64,000 bases of DNA, taken from contig CAYWLR010000011.1 in assembly GCA_964459465.1 (NCBI GenBank), forward strand, positions 40,714-104,713. Direction: 5' to 3'. The first letter of the stretch is position 1. Each line of letters starts with the position of its first letter. The notes beneath the pieces were generated by a model. The model ran no database searches and was not told the origin of the DNA. It saw nothing but the letters and a program-made list of their open reading frames with translations. Shown here in pieces: positions 34,407-46,571 of this stretch. Position numbers and translations under genes: made by a program. Origin of the DNA: CALAMC01 sp964459465. Its GTDB lineage: Bacteria > Zixibacteria > MSB-5A5 > GN15 > PGXB01.

Positions 34407-35948
34407 ATGAGAATAATGAAAGCGTTTTTTGCGTCGGGCCTGATCTTGTTGTCGGCGGTCGCGACCTTCTCGGCGCAGTGTGAGCTTAAAATCCCGGTGC
34501 AGGAATTCAAACTGGCCAACGGCCTGACGTTTCTCGTGGTGGAGCGTTCCACGGCTCCGGTCTTTTCCGGCTACATCACGGTCGGAGCGGGGTCGGCCAA
34601 TGAAAAAATCGGCGACATCGGCACGGCCCACCTGTTCGAGCACATGATGTTCAAGGGGTCGCGTCTGGTCGGAACCAGTGATTATGAGGCCGAGACGAAA
34701 ATCATGGCCAGCGAAGATTCAATCTGGGCAAGAATCGACGATGCCCGGCAGGAACTGCGTTATATGAGAATCAATGAGCCGGACAGAGTCGAGGCGCAAC
34801 AAAAGTATCTTGAGGATCTTCAAATCATACTCGACTCCCTGGCCGCGGCCAGTTCCGAGTATGTCATACAAAACGAATTCGATGGTCTATATACCAGAAA
34901 CGGTGCGGCCGAGTTCAATGCCACAACCGGTTATGATTTCACGCACTATTTCGTATCGCTTCCGTCCAATCGTCTGGAACTGTGGTTCGCGATGGAGGCC
35001 GACCGTCTGATTCACCCGGTGTTGCGGGAGTTTTTCCCGGAGCGCGACGTGGTCAGCGAAGAACGGCGCCTATCGGTGGAAAACAACGCCGACAGCAAGT
35101 TGTTCGAGCAGTTGATCGGAACGGCTTTCATAGCGCATCCTTACCAGATATTCTGGGAATGGCAGTCCGAAGAAAACAACCTGTCGCGCGGGGATCTGGA
35201 AAAATTTCACTGGACGTACTACACGCCGGAGAATATCACGGTGGCCATCGTGGGTGACGTCAAGCTGGACGAAGTGAAAAAAATGGCGGAGAAGTATTTC
35301 GGCCCCATGCCCGTTCGTCCAAAACCGGAGCCGATTTATACGCGAGAACCGGAACAGCAGGGTGAGCGGCGGGTGGAACAGGTTTATGAGGCCAATCCGG
35401 CGGTATTTATTGCCTATCACAAAACTCCTTTCGACCATCCCGATGAACCGGTCTTCGGCATCTTGCGACGCCTTCTGGCGGAAGGCCGAACATCGAGGTT
35501 GTATAAAGCGCTGGTAATCGACCAGCAACTGTGTCTGGATATCAGCGTCGACGTCTTCCCCGGAAATGATCTCGGCGACGTGCATGCCAGCGTCTTTAAT
35601 ATTTACGCCTACCCCAACGATGGCGTGACAACGGTACAGGTGGAACAAGCTATTTACGCCGAATTGAACAGACTCGCAACCGTCCCGGTCGATTCGGTGG
35701 AATTGAAAAAGATTAAGAATAATATCGAGGCCGATTTCATCTGGGCCTCGTACTCCAATATCGGTCTGGCTGGATATATTTCCGAGGCGCACCGTCTGTC
35801 CGGAAGCTGGGAATTTATAGATAACTTCCGCAACAGCCTGAATAGTGTCACATCCGAAGATATCATGCGGGTGGCCAGGCATTATTTCACGAAGGAAAAT
35901 CGAACGGTCGCCACCCTGGTCCCCAAAGAGCAAGGGGGTGAATTGTGA
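34407..35948 (+). CDS. M16 zinc metallopeptidase, catalytic subunit
   Basis: A 513-residue exported peptidase (signal MKAFFASGLILLSAVATFSAQ after a short start). The inverted zinc motif HLFEH lies at residues 75-79, with the distal glutamate expected in the ENNADSKLFEQL segment. About 80 extra residues (IWARIDDARQELRYM and following) interrupt the domain after the motif, as in large processing-peptidase relatives. The next gene encodes a partner without the zinc motif and overlaps it by 4 bases, so the active form is likely a heterodimer in the periplasm. A GGGAG site precedes the ATG. Confidence 0.9.
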   Translation: MRIMKAFFASGLILLSAVATFSAQCELKIPVQEFKLANGLTFLVVERSTAPVFSGYITVGAGSANEKIGDIGTAHLFEHMMFKGSRLVGTSDYEAETKIMASEDSIWARIDDARQELRYMRINEPDRVEAQQKYLEDLQIILDSLAAASSEYVIQNEFDGLYTRNGAAEFNATTGYDFTHYFVSLPSNRLELWFAMEADRLIHPVLREFFPERDVVSEERRLSVENNADSKLFEQLIGTAFIAHPYQIFWEWQSEENNLSRGDLEKFHWTYYTPENITVAIVGDVKLDEVKKMAEKYFGPMPVRPKPEPIYTREPEQQGERRVEQVYEANPAVFIAYHKTPFDHPDEPVFGILRRLLAEGRTSRLYKALVIDQQLCLDISVDVFPGNDLGDVHASVFNIYAYPNDGVTTVQVEQAIYAELNRLATVPVDSVELKKIKNNIEADFIWASYSNIGLAGYISEAHRLSGSWEFIDNFRNSLNSVTSEDIMRVARHYFTKENRTVATLVPKEQGGEL

Positions 35949-37345
35949 GAAAGCGTTTATTGATCATGGTTGGGCTGACCTTGCTGGCGGCCTCGATTTT
36001 CGCGGTCAATCCGCGCGATATGGAATTCTTGCCGCTGGAATTCAAGCCGACCGATCCGGTGCGGTTTGAAACCGACAACGGCATGGTCGTTTATTTTTAT
36101 GAATATCATGAATTGCCGGTGGTTATGGCGACGGCGTATTTCCACGGCGGCGATATTTATGACCCGGCCGATAAAATCGGCCTGGCATCGCTTACGGCGG
36201 CGTTGATGCGCTCCGGCGGAGCAGGAACGCGCCCTCCCGACCAGGTCGATTTTGACCTCGACTTCATGGCCGCCTCGATATCCAGCTCATCCGGTTCGGA
36301 CTATTTGAATGTCGGCTATTCTTCGCTCAAGAAGGACGTGGCGGCAGGATTCGCAATATATTCCGACATCATCACCAAACCGCGGTTCGACAGTTCCAAG
36401 ATGGCACTGGAAGTTTCCAACCGCAAAGAGCAAATCAGACGGCAGAATGATAATCCGGGAAACGTTACCCGACGGGTGTTTTACCAGCAGGTGTACAGCG
36501 GACATCCCTACGGCTATTTCCCCTCGTTGAAAACTATCGACAATATTACGGAAAATGATATTGGAAGTCACTATGCCAGATTTTATGCCCCCGATAATTG
36601 TATCATGGCTATCGCCGGGGATATGACGCTCAAAGAAGTCAAAGCGCTGTTGAAGGCGAATTTCTCGGGCTGGAAAAAAACCGGGAGTAAAATAGAACCG
36701 ATTGCCAAGGCCGCGCCTCAATTCAAGCCGGGCGTCTATTACGCCGAACGGGATATCAATCAGGCGCAACTGCGGCTGGGACATCTATGTCTCGATGACC
36801 ACAATCCCGACCGCTTCGCCATGGAGGTACTCAATTTCGCTTTGGGCGGCGGCGGGTTCACATCGCGCATCATGCTGGAAGTGCGGACCAACGCCGGGCT
36901 GGCGTACAATGTCGGGACTTATCTTTATAACCGTCCCCTGACCGGCAGCCTGTTTGCATATTGCCAGACCCGGGCTGACGCGATGGGTCAGGCCCTGATC
37001 AAAATCACGGACATCATCAAAGAGGTCAAGCGGAACGGCATCAGCGAGGATGAGATGAACATGGCCAAGGAGTCGATAATCAATTCCTTCGTGTTCAATT
37101 ATGACCGGCCCGATGAAATCGCCAACGCCCGCGCCTTGCTGGAACTTCAGGGTTTTCCGCCCGATCAGCTCGAACGCGATATGGCGGCTTATCAGGCGGT
37201 GACGCTTGAGGATTGCCGCCGGGTGGCAAAGCAGTATCTCGACCCCGAACATATGGTAATCGTGATTACGGGTAACGAAGCGTTGTTCGATCAGCCGATG
37301 AGCAGTTTCGGTCCGGTTACGAAAGTGTCCATGGATATAGAATAA
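35945..37345 (+). CDS. M16 peptidase-like, non-catalytic subunit
   Basis: A 466-residue exported M16-fold protein with signal peptide MRKRLLIMVGLTLLAASIFA. Where HxxEH should lie the sequence reads IGLASLTAALMRSGGAGT, so there is no zinc site. It keeps the substrate-binding part of the fold: GGGGFTSRIMLEVRTNAGLAYNVGTY, with the Arg and Tyr typical of the beta/alpha partner. It starts at GTG 35945 inside the end of the catalytic gene, a sign of coupled translation. A strong terminator follows. Confidence 0.88.
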   Translation: MRKRLLIMVGLTLLAASIFAVNPRDMEFLPLEFKPTDPVRFETDNGMVVYFYEYHELPVVMATAYFHGGDIYDPADKIGLASLTAALMRSGGAGTRPPDQVDFDLDFMAASISSSSGSDYLNVGYSSLKKDVAAGFAIYSDIITKPRFDSSKMALEVSNRKEQIRRQNDNPGNVTRRVFYQQVYSGHPYGYFPSLKTIDNITENDIGSHYARFYAPDNCIMAIAGDMTLKEVKALLKANFSGWKKTGSKIEPIAKAAPQFKPGVYYAERDINQAQLRLGHLCLDDHNPDRFAMEVLNFALGGGGFTSRIMLEVRTNAGLAYNVGTYLYNRPLTGSLFAYCQTRADAMGQALIKITDIIKEVKRNGISEDEMNMAKESIINSFVFNYDRPDEIANARALLELQGFPPDQLERDMAAYQAVTLEDCRRVAKQYLDPEHMVIVITGNEALFDQPMSSFGPVTKVSMDIE

Positions 37346-37364
37346 CAAACCAGGAAGAAAAAAG

Positions 37365-37399
37365 ATGCCGCCGGGGCTGGAACTTCGGCGGCATTTTTT
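37365..37399 (+). terminator. Rho-independent terminator after M16 pair
   Basis: ATGCCGCCG (37365-37373) pairs with CGGCGGCAT (37386-37394) and is followed by a T-run. It separates the M16 genes from the omptin-like gene. Confidence 0.9.
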
Positions 37400-37414
37400 G
37401 TATTATTACAGCCA

Positions 37415-38386
37415 ATGAGAATATATACTCCTTTGTTTTTGGCTCTTTGCCTGATAATCGGAAGCGCACCGGCACAGGATGGAATATCTCTGGAAATTGC
37501 CCCTGCGGGCGGGATTAATTTCGGATATACCGAATATGAAATGGATTTGCGGTATGTCAATGAAGGGGTGCCTTATCGGGTTCGCAGTCTTCTCGAATTC
37601 CCGCTGGGGACTTCGTTTTTGGGTTTGAAGGCGACGCTGGCAGGCAGTCATGATTACGTGGAGGACTGGAAAATCGACGCCATGCTTGTGACCAACATGA
37701 ATGATCCCTCGGGCAAGATGTACGACCACGATTGGGAAGCAGTATACAATGAACCTCTGACCAAATTCAGTTACACCGAATCGAATTCGAAACTGTCGTC
37801 GCTGGGGCTGGAAACATCGGTATCCAAAAAACTCCACGCCGGCGCGATTGATATTTATTTCCAGCTTGGATTCGATTATTATCATTACGATTTTGAAATC
37901 ATAGATTATGCGGGCTGGCAACTTGTGGGAGGAGTGCCTCATTATTTCCGTGGGACGGAAACGGGTATAATTTATGTAATAAATTATTGTTTTCCGCACG
38001 CCGCCATGCAAATTGAACGATGGCAACCGGGCGGCGACTGGCGGGTGGAGTTCAGCGCCGGAGCCGGGGCGGTGTTCTTCTCCGACGATGACGACCATGT
38101 CCTTCGCCTCAAAAGGGCCACCGCCAACGGGACCGGGTTCGGTCTCAAAGCCGATTTCAGCATTCGCCGCTATCTCGGTAATTCCCATAATTTTGAACGA
38201 CCGTACATAGAAGTCACGGCCGACGTGCACTATTTCAAGGCCTCCGGCAATCAGACACAAAAATGGTACGGCGATGACCCGGCTTCGGAAGGTTATGACG
38301 ACACCGGCGATTCCCTTTCCGGCCTGCCGCACGATGTCCGCAGTCTGGCGTATCGTATCGGTCTTGAACTGGGTATTCCTCTTTAA
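37415..38386 (+). CDS. Omptin-like outer-membrane beta-barrel, possible surface protease
   Basis: A 323-residue exported barrel protein (signal MRIYTPLFLALCLIIGSAPAQ). The pattern MYDHDW gives Asp104 and Asp106, and ADVHYF gives Asp270 and His272. These correspond to the Asp83/Asp85 and Asp210/His212 pairs of the omptin proteases, in matching order and spacing within each pair. FSYTESNSKLSSLGLE after the first pair also fits the family. The distance between the pairs is larger than in OmpT, and the protein ends in YRIGLELGIPL, a plausible last strand. Activity is not proven. It shares direction with the alpha/beta hydrolase 6 bases later. Confidence 0.65.
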   Translation: MRIYTPLFLALCLIIGSAPAQDGISLEIAPAGGINFGYTEYEMDLRYVNEGVPYRVRSLLEFPLGTSFLGLKATLAGSHDYVEDWKIDAMLVTNMNDPSGKMYDHDWEAVYNEPLTKFSYTESNSKLSSLGLETSVSKKLHAGAIDIYFQLGFDYYHYDFEIIDYAGWQLVGGVPHYFRGTETGIIYVINYCFPHAAMQIERWQPGGDWRVEFSAGAGAVFFSDDDDHVLRLKRATANGTGFGLKADFSIRRYLGNSHNFERPYIEVTADVHYFKASGNQTQKWYGDDPASEGYDDTGDSLSGLPHDVRSLAYRIGLELGIPL

Positions 38387-38392
38387 ATTCTC

Positions 38393-39256
38393 ATGCCAAT
38401 CACCGACGGAATAATCAGGTTGCGCGAAAGGGTGGTGCTCAAGGGCCACGCCTGCAATATTGTCGGGAAATTGTATGATAAAAGTCTGTTTGATAAAACC
38501 ATCGTGGAAAGAATCGGCTATCTTTCCGACGGACTGCTGGTACGCGGGTATATGGCACGGCCCGTGACGGAGGGAATCTATCCGGCCCTGATCTGGAACC
38601 GGGGCGGCTATGGCGAAAACGGGGCGTTAAGCGACCTGACGGCGTATTTGATTCTGGCTTCGACGGCCGTATGGGGCTATGTGGTCCTGGCGACGCAGTA
38701 CCGCGGCAATCGTCACAGCGAAGGCCTTGAAGACTGGGGCGGCGACGATTTGCATGATATCATGAATATGGTGCATGTCGCCGGAAACCTGCCCGAAAGT
38801 GACGTGAGGCGAACGGCCATCGAGGGTCCCAGCCGGGGCGGCATGAACACCTATCGGGCGCTGGCGTGCAAACATGATTTCAAATGCGCCATGGTTCACG
38901 CCGGGATTACGGATTTAAAGCACCTCGTGCAGGTCAGGCCGGATTTCGGCAAAATTATCGATCGCCATTTCGGTCGGCTTTCGGATGCGGAAAGAAACTC
39001 CCGGCTGGAGGAGCTCTCCGCGACTCATCTGGTTCATAAATACTCCAAAAGCTGCCCGATTCTCATCATGCACGGTGACCGGGACAATGTGGTGCCGATC
39101 GAGCAATCCGAACTGCTGGTGGAAAAGTTAAAGGAGCACGACGTTCCGCATAAGTACATCAGGATCGAAGGCGGGACGCATGTGGCGCTCAAAGACGGGA
39201 CGTACAAACAGATCGATATACACCGGCGGGACTGGCTGGCCCGGCACCTCGCCTGA
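38393..39256 (+). CDS. Alpha/beta hydrolase, prolyl-oligopeptidase-like
   Basis: A 287-residue cytoplasmic hydrolase. The nucleophile elbow is GPSRGG (Ser), the acid is in MHGDRDNVVPIEQS (Asp), and the base is in EGGTHVAL (His). The N-terminal part holds LWNRGGYGE-like oxyanion residues (IWNRGGYGENG). The arrangement fits the S9 peptidase-related dienelactone or acylaminoacyl hydrolases. The substrate is unknown. It begins six bases after the omptin-like gene and converges on the SDR gene with a 7-base gap. Confidence 0.8.
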   Translation: MPITDGIIRLRERVVLKGHACNIVGKLYDKSLFDKTIVERIGYLSDGLLVRGYMARPVTEGIYPALIWNRGGYGENGALSDLTAYLILASTAVWGYVVLATQYRGNRHSEGLEDWGGDDLHDIMNMVHVAGNLPESDVRRTAIEGPSRGGMNTYRALACKHDFKCAMVHAGITDLKHLVQVRPDFGKIIDRHFGRLSDAERNSRLEELSATHLVHKYSKSCPILIMHGDRDNVVPIEQSELLVEKLKEHDVPHKYIRIEGGTHVALKDGTYKQIDIHRRDWLARHLA

Positions 39257-39263
39257 TCGGCCG

Positions 39264-40268
39264 TCAGGCTTTGACATCTCCCCTTTTGAACCAGGCTTCC
39301 AGCACTCCGGCTTCTTTATCGGGGGCAAGGCCGGCACGCGGTTTATAATCGACGGGGCGTGTCCGGGCCCATTCATAGGTATCTTTGATGGTATCAATCA
39401 ACGGACGGTATGTCAACCCGGCCTTTTGAGCTTTGGAGACATCGACTTGCAGCATCCCCAGAAATTTTTCATCGGTAATCCAGAGCGGTAATTCCGTCCA
39501 GGGCGCAATGTCATGGTCAAGGAGGAATTGTTCGTCCACCCAGTATGTTTCCGGGCGCGAGCCGGTAACGGTTTTGCAGACGCCGATAAATTTTTTCATG
39601 GTCAAAGCGAAGTCAGGTCCGGTGGCGTTGAAGATGCCATCGGCACCGTTTTCGATCATGGTTATGGTCCAGTCGGCCAGGTCGCGCACGTCGATATACT
39701 GAAATTCGCGGTCTTCCGGTTTCGGCAGGAGCATATCTCCCCCACGGGCACAGCGGGTCACCCAGTACGTGAACCGATCCGACAGGTCATGCGGCCCGAC
39801 AATCAGTCCCGGACGGATAATCAGGGCTTTGCCGGGGAAAGCTTTCTGGATTATGGATTCGCAGATGGCTTTGTAAGGCCCGTAGGTTTCCTCGGTGATT
39901 TCTTCTTTAGTCGTATCATTAATGGTTCCGACCGGGGAGGATTCATCGAAACCGGGACGGCTTAAATCTTTATACACCGATATGGTCGAGATAAATGTGT
40001 ATTGCCCGGCCCGATTTTTCAGGAAATCGGCCGCCTGCTGTACGATTCTTGGAAAGTACCCGCAGGTATCGATAACGGCATCCCAACGTCCGTCGGACAG
40101 GACGCCAAGGCCGCCGTCACGATGGCCATGATAGCTTTTAATATCCTGGAAAAGATCAGGATTGCTTTGACCCCGGTTGAATAGGGTAAGGACGTGACCA
40201 CGCGCGCGCGCGGATTCGACCAGATATCGTCCCAGAAAACGGGTTCCGCCGATAATGAGAATTTCCAC
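39264..40268 (-). CDS. NAD-dependent epimerase/dehydratase (extended SDR)
   Basis: A 334-residue Rossmann-fold protein. The N-terminal GGTRFLG is the glycine-rich nucleotide loop and YGPYK holds the catalytic Tyr-x-x-x-Lys. Other fits are STISVYKDLS (Ser/Thr), IIRPGLIVGPHDLSDRF and YIDVRDLADW. The set resembles the CSP41/isoflavone-reductase-like branch of extended SDRs rather than GalE; the substrate is unknown. It lies 50 bases downstream of the NAD(P)HX repair gene and is probably the last gene of that operon. Confidence 0.82.
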   Translation of the reverse strand: MEILIIGGTRFLGRYLVESARARGHVLTLFNRGQSNPDLFQDIKSYHGHRDGGLGVLSDGRWDAVIDTCGYFPRIVQQAADFLKNRAGQYTFISTISVYKDLSRPGFDESSPVGTINDTTKEEITEETYGPYKAICESIIQKAFPGKALIIRPGLIVGPHDLSDRFTYWVTRCARGGDMLLPKPEDREFQYIDVRDLADWTITMIENGADGIFNATGPDFALTMKKFIGVCKTVTGSRPETYWVDEQFLLDHDIAPWTELPLWITDEKFLGMLQVDVSKAQKAGLTYRPLIDTIKDTYEWARTRPVDYKPRAGLAPDKEAGVLEAWFKRGDVKA

Positions 40269-40318
40269 TAAATATTCCCTTATGCTTTTTCGATATTACG
40301 CGCTGCTTGGGAAAATGT

Positions 40319-41871
40319 TTAATAGTAATCCGCCGATTCGACCAGCCAGAACGCTTCATGAAGAAAATCGATCAGGTCTCCGGCGATAAGCGAGCGATGG
40401 CCCAGTTCGGCGGCGGCCAAATCACCCGACAAACCGTGCAAGTACACGGCGCAGACGGCGCTGTCGAGCGGTGACAGTCCCTGCGCCAGAAACGCGCCAA
40501 TCATCCCGGACAACACGTCGCCCGTACCGCCGGTGGCCATGCCGTTATTGCCGGTCGGGTTGAGATACAGTTGTCCGCCCGGTTCGACAATGACGGTCGG
40601 GGAGCCCTTGAAAACGATCACGGCGTTGTACTTATGGGCATAATTTCTCAATAGACCGTACAATTGGAACAGCGCATCGGGGATTTCCTCGTCGATCAAA
40701 CGCCGAAATTCGCCCGGATGAGGCGTCAAAACCAGTTCGGGGTGACAGCCTTTGAGCGGCTCCCGGTTTTTGGCGAAGGCATTAAGGCCGTCGGCATCGA
40801 TAATGACCGGTTTATCCAGTTTTTCGATCAGACGGTGCATCAGCATGACCGTGTCGCGGTGTCCGCCCAATCCCGGGCCGATCACGGCGGCATCGGTTTT
40901 ATTCAGCCAATTTCTGATTTCACCCAGACCGCGCAGGGCCAGGCACCCCTTCTGGCCGACGTCGGGCAAGGGGTACGTCATAGCTTCGGTCAGTTTGACT
41001 TCCAGAATCGGATTAAGGCTTTTGGGACAACCGACCGTCACCAGTCCGGTACCGGAGCGCGCCGCCGCCATAGCCGACAAGGTCGCCGCCCCGGTCAGCC
41101 CGGTGGAACCCGCCAGAATGAACAGCCTTCCGAAATCGCCTTTGTGGCCATCGGGCTTTCTATGCGGCAGTTTCTTGGCCACCATCTCCGGGGTGATCAA
41201 ATTTTCGGTGAAACGAAAGCCATCGATAATATCGTCGGGGACACCGATCGGGACCACTTCAACAATTCCGGCTTTTTCCCTTCCCGGCGAATAGTACAAA
41301 CCAATTTTGGGAAGAGCCAGCGTATAGGTATAATCGGCATCGGTGACGGGACCACCGAACTTGCCGGTATCGACGTCGAGGCCCGACGGGCAATCGACGG
41401 CGACCACGGGGAGATTGCATTTATTGATGCCCTCGATGAAATCGGCCGGAAGGCCGTGGGGAGCACCGGAAAAACCGGTGCCGAAGACGGCGTCGACGAC
41501 GAGGTCGGCGGACAAGGTTTTCGGCAATTCCTCGGGTTTGAGAATCTCGACAATCTCCACGCCTTTCTGGAAAGCCCGGTCATAATTCAATTTTGCGTCG
41601 TGCGAAAGGTTCTCCGGAGGGCCGGGGAAATAGATCGAAACTTTGGCGCCGTACTCATGAAGATACCGCCCGACCACGAAACCATCGCCGCCGTTGTTTC
41701 CTTTGCCGCAGAAGATGGCGACTCTTTGACCGTCCGCTTTGAGCAGAATATCATCACGAATGCGCTCGGCGATACCCCGCCCGGCGTTTTCCATCAATTC
41801 CGGCCCGGGAATTCCGCGGTTATCGATGGCCTCGCGGTCCACAGCGCGCATCTGTTCGGCCGTTACCAGCT

Positions 41872-41875
<4 letters not shown>
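40319..41875 (-). CDS. nnr: Bifunctional NAD(P)H-hydrate epimerase / ADP-dependent dehydratase
   Basis: A 518-residue fusion that repairs hydrated NAD(P)H. The N-terminal epimerase part (about 1-215, YjeF_N) has AIFCGKGNNGGDGFVVGRYL and AVDCPSGLDVDTG. The C-terminal dehydratase part (YjeF_C, ribokinase-like) has LAGSTGLTGAATLSAMAAAR, VIGPGLGG, VIIDADGLNAFA, VLTPHPGEF and the NPTGNNGMATGGTGDVLSG motif with the catalytic Asp. Both halves look complete. Its start overlaps the lon stop by 4 bases, linking metabolite repair to protein quality control. Confidence 0.94.
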
Positions 41876-44238
<2,363 letters not shown>

Positions 44239-44264
44239 ATTAACCCTTTTTATAATTTTCGGAC

Positions 44265-45320
44265 TTATACGTTAAATCTGAACAGGATGACATCGCCATC
44301 CTGAACAATATAATCCTTGCCCTCAATGTGAAGTTTGGCGGCGGCTTTCAGCGCCGGTAATGTTTTATATATCATATAATCGTCATAAGTGGCCACTTCC
44401 GCCTTGATGAAACCGCGTTCGAAATCGGTATGAATGGCCCCGGCCGCTTTGGGTGCCGGCGAGCCTTTCTTGATAGTCCAGGCCCGACACTCCGGCTCCC
44501 CGACGGTGAAAAATGAAATTAACCCCAGCAGGGTATAGGAACGCTGAATGACTTTATCGATGACCGGTTTTTCGATACCCAGATCATCGAGGAAAGCCCG
44601 GCGGTCATCCGACGAAAGAGCCGCCAATTCCATTTCGATGCGGGCGCAGACGACGGCGATATCACGACGTCCTTCGGCCTTGTATTTGGAGTAATAGGCG
44701 TATAACTTATCAAAATCGGCCAGTTTATCTTCGGAAATATTGAAAACCAGAAGCTGTGGCTTCCGGGTCAAAAAGGCATATCCTCGCAATGTTTTCCAGT
44801 CCTCGTCGCTTAAATCAAGCTCGCCGACCATCTTTTCTTCGTTGAGAATTTCCCGGCATTTTTCCAGCAGTTCCAGTTCCCGGGCTCGTTCTCTTTTGCC
44901 GGTGACTTTGATCAGCCGGGCTATTTTTTCGATATTATTTTCGATGATGGCCAAATCGGCCAGAATCATTTCTTCGACAATGGTCCGTAAGTCCTTTTCG
45001 GGGTTGCGTTCGCCGCTGAAATTATCCAGCACGATAATAAAAGCATCCATCAGCCGCAGTTCGGCCGGAATACTCAAATCGCCGCCCGACTGTTTGCCCT
45101 TACCGGTGAAAGCGGCGGCATCGAGAAATTCGACCTCGGCATAGGTTTTCTTGCGGGTTGCAACGATGGTTACCAGATTATCGAGACGGCTGTCGGGGAC
45201 TTTGATAATGGCCCGGTGCTCTTTTTGCGAAAAGTCGCCGACTTCCACAGCCATCCCCGAGGCGGCGCTGAAAAGCGAGGTTTTGCCCGACTGGGGCAAT
45301 CCGATTATTCCCAGTTTCAT
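44265..45320 (-). CDS. ychF: YchF-type GTP/ATP-binding OBG-family protein
   Basis: A 351-residue ribosome-associated P-loop protein. G1 is GLPQSGKTSLFSAAS at the N-terminus, followed by the YchF-specific region with DSRLDNLV and EVEFLDAAAF in place of the usual DxxG. A coiled-coil arm (about 120-200) and a C-terminal TGS domain (FFTVGEPECRAWTIKKGSP, EVATYDDYMIYKTLPALKAA, KDYIVQDGDVILFRFNV) are present. Family members bind ATP better than GTP and react to oxidative stress. It follows nfo by 4 bases. Confidence 0.92.
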   Translation of the reverse strand: MKLGIIGLPQSGKTSLFSAASGMAVEVGDFSQKEHRAIIKVPDSRLDNLVTIVATRKKTYAEVEFLDAAAFTGKGKQSGGDLSIPAELRLMDAFIIVLDNFSGERNPEKDLRTIVEEMILADLAIIENNIEKIARLIKVTGKRERARELELLEKCREILNEEKMVGELDLSDEDWKTLRGYAFLTRKPQLLVFNISEDKLADFDKLYAYYSKYKAEGRRDIAVVCARIEMELAALSSDDRRAFLDDLGIEKPVIDKVIQRSYTLLGLISFFTVGEPECRAWTIKKGSPAPKAAGAIHTDFERGFIKAEVATYDDYMIYKTLPALKAAAKLHIEGKDYIVQDGDVILFRFNV

Positions 45321-45324
45321 AGTA

Positions 45325-46197
45325 TTATATCACAGAATCCTGTGTTTCCTTCACTTCAATCAATGATCGCAATGTCTGCAGGTTTTCGATGTCTTCTTTC
45401 AAATCTTCGCCCTTGGGGGTTTCCAGTATTTTGGGGACGCGTCGAAGGCGGCTGTCGTTCATTATAAACCGAAACGGTTCGAGACCCATTTGCCCCTTGC
45501 CGATATGCTCGTGACGATCCTTGCGCTTGCCAAACGGTTTCAGGGAGTCGTTGAGATGATACACTTTGAGATATTTATAACCGATCCGTTCGTTGAATTC
45601 CTTCATGGTCGCCTTGTACTCTTTTTCTGATTGCATGGCGTACCCGGCGCCGAACAAGTGACAGGAATCCAGGCAGACTCCGATACGATTTTTGTCTTCA
45701 ACCATATCGATAATCGCGGCCAGATGTTCGAATTTGTAGCCCAGGTTGGTTCCCTGCCCGGCGGTTATTTCCAGACAGACGACGGTTTTAATATCGGGCA
45801 ATTCTGATAACAATCGATTCAGGGCGCGGGCGATTCTCTTCAGGCCGACCTCTTCACCGGAGCCGACGTGGGAGCCGGGATGCATAACGATATTGGGTAT
45901 TTTGAGAATGGCGCACCGCTCATATTCTTCCTTCATCGAGCTGTACGATTTTTCCCGGAGATCATCATCGGGGGAAGCAAAATTGACCAGATAGCTGTTG
46001 TGGGCGCAAACGGCTTTGACTCCGGTTTCCTTCTGGGCCGCGAAGAAGAGCTCAATTTCTTCATCGGTCAGGGGTTTGGCGCGCCATTGATTGGGCTGTT
46101 TGGTGAAAATCTGGACGACATCGCACCCGGCCGATGCCCCATATTTAACGGCGTTGAAGACGCCGCCGGCAATCGACATATGTGAACCAAGAGGCAT
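45325..46197 (-). CDS. nfo: Endonuclease IV (AP endonuclease)
   Basis: Cuts DNA 5' to abasic sites in base-excision repair. The 290-residue TIM barrel has the family blocks LGSHMSIAGG, FTKQPNQW, CAHNSYLVNFASPD, NIVMHPGSHVG, VCLEITAGQGTNLGY, GVCLDSCHLFGAGY, LKVYHLNDSLKPFGKRKDRHEHIG, and the final LETPKG. These supply the His, Glu and Asp ligands of three zinc ions. It is the first gene of the nfo-ychF-lon-nnr operon, so DNA repair and proteostasis genes are co-transcribed here. Confidence 0.95.
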   Translation of the reverse strand: MPLGSHMSIAGGVFNAVKYGASAGCDVVQIFTKQPNQWRAKPLTDEEIELFFAAQKETGVKAVCAHNSYLVNFASPDDDLREKSYSSMKEEYERCAILKIPNIVMHPGSHVGSGEEVGLKRIARALNRLLSELPDIKTVVCLEITAGQGTNLGYKFEHLAAIIDMVEDKNRIGVCLDSCHLFGAGYAMQSEKEYKATMKEFNERIGYKYLKVYHLNDSLKPFGKRKDRHEHIGKGQMGLEPFRFIMNDSRLRRVPKILETPKGEDLKEDIENLQTLRSLIEVKETQDSVI

Positions 46198-46571
46198 TAA
46201 TTTTTTTCCTTTCCTTAATCAGAACAAACCCCGGCCATAGGGCTGGGTTCATATTATAGTTATAAAACCGCGTTGCGGCAACCAACCATTTAACTATTCC
46301 GGGCCCTCATTTTTGCCTTAGAATTTCAGCTATTCTATATGGGGCAAATCCCATAAGTTAATTTAATTCCGGCCGATTTTTGGCCGGCCCAACTCCCCCG
46401 CAAAGTTTTTCATGGCTTTCTTTGCTCATTGGCAGTCTATTGATTTCCAAGTAGTTACAAAACTACGGGGTCGAATTTTACATGAAAAAGGCAAGACCGA
46501 TGACAATTGTTTCAAATTGGCAGGGCATTTTCAACATATCGAGCCAGCGAATACTATGAGAGGTTTATAAT
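46198..46571. other. Intergenic leader region of the pseudopilin operon
   Basis: A divergent gap between nfo and the PilV-like gene with no gene. It contains short palindromes (GGCCGATTTTTGGCC near 46372 and GTAGTTACAAAACTAC near 46451) and an AT-rich end. The length of more than 370 bases suggests a long leader or regulatory region for the pilus genes. Confidence 0.4.
46518..46532 (+). promoter_or_regulatory. Sigma-54-like -24/-12 element (imperfect)
   Basis: TGGCAGG, four bases, then TTTC (46518-46532) resembles the TGGCACG-N4-TTGC consensus, with the conserved G of the -12 box missing. It lies 40 bases upstream of the PilV-like start, and pilin genes often use sigma-54. The match is suggestive only. 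Confidence 0.25.

Noticed and set aside
46360..46460. Possible c-di-GMP (GEMM) riboswitch before the pilus genes
   Set aside because: Only a short CGCAAAG word resembles the conserved core; the other conserved parts of the aptamer are missing.
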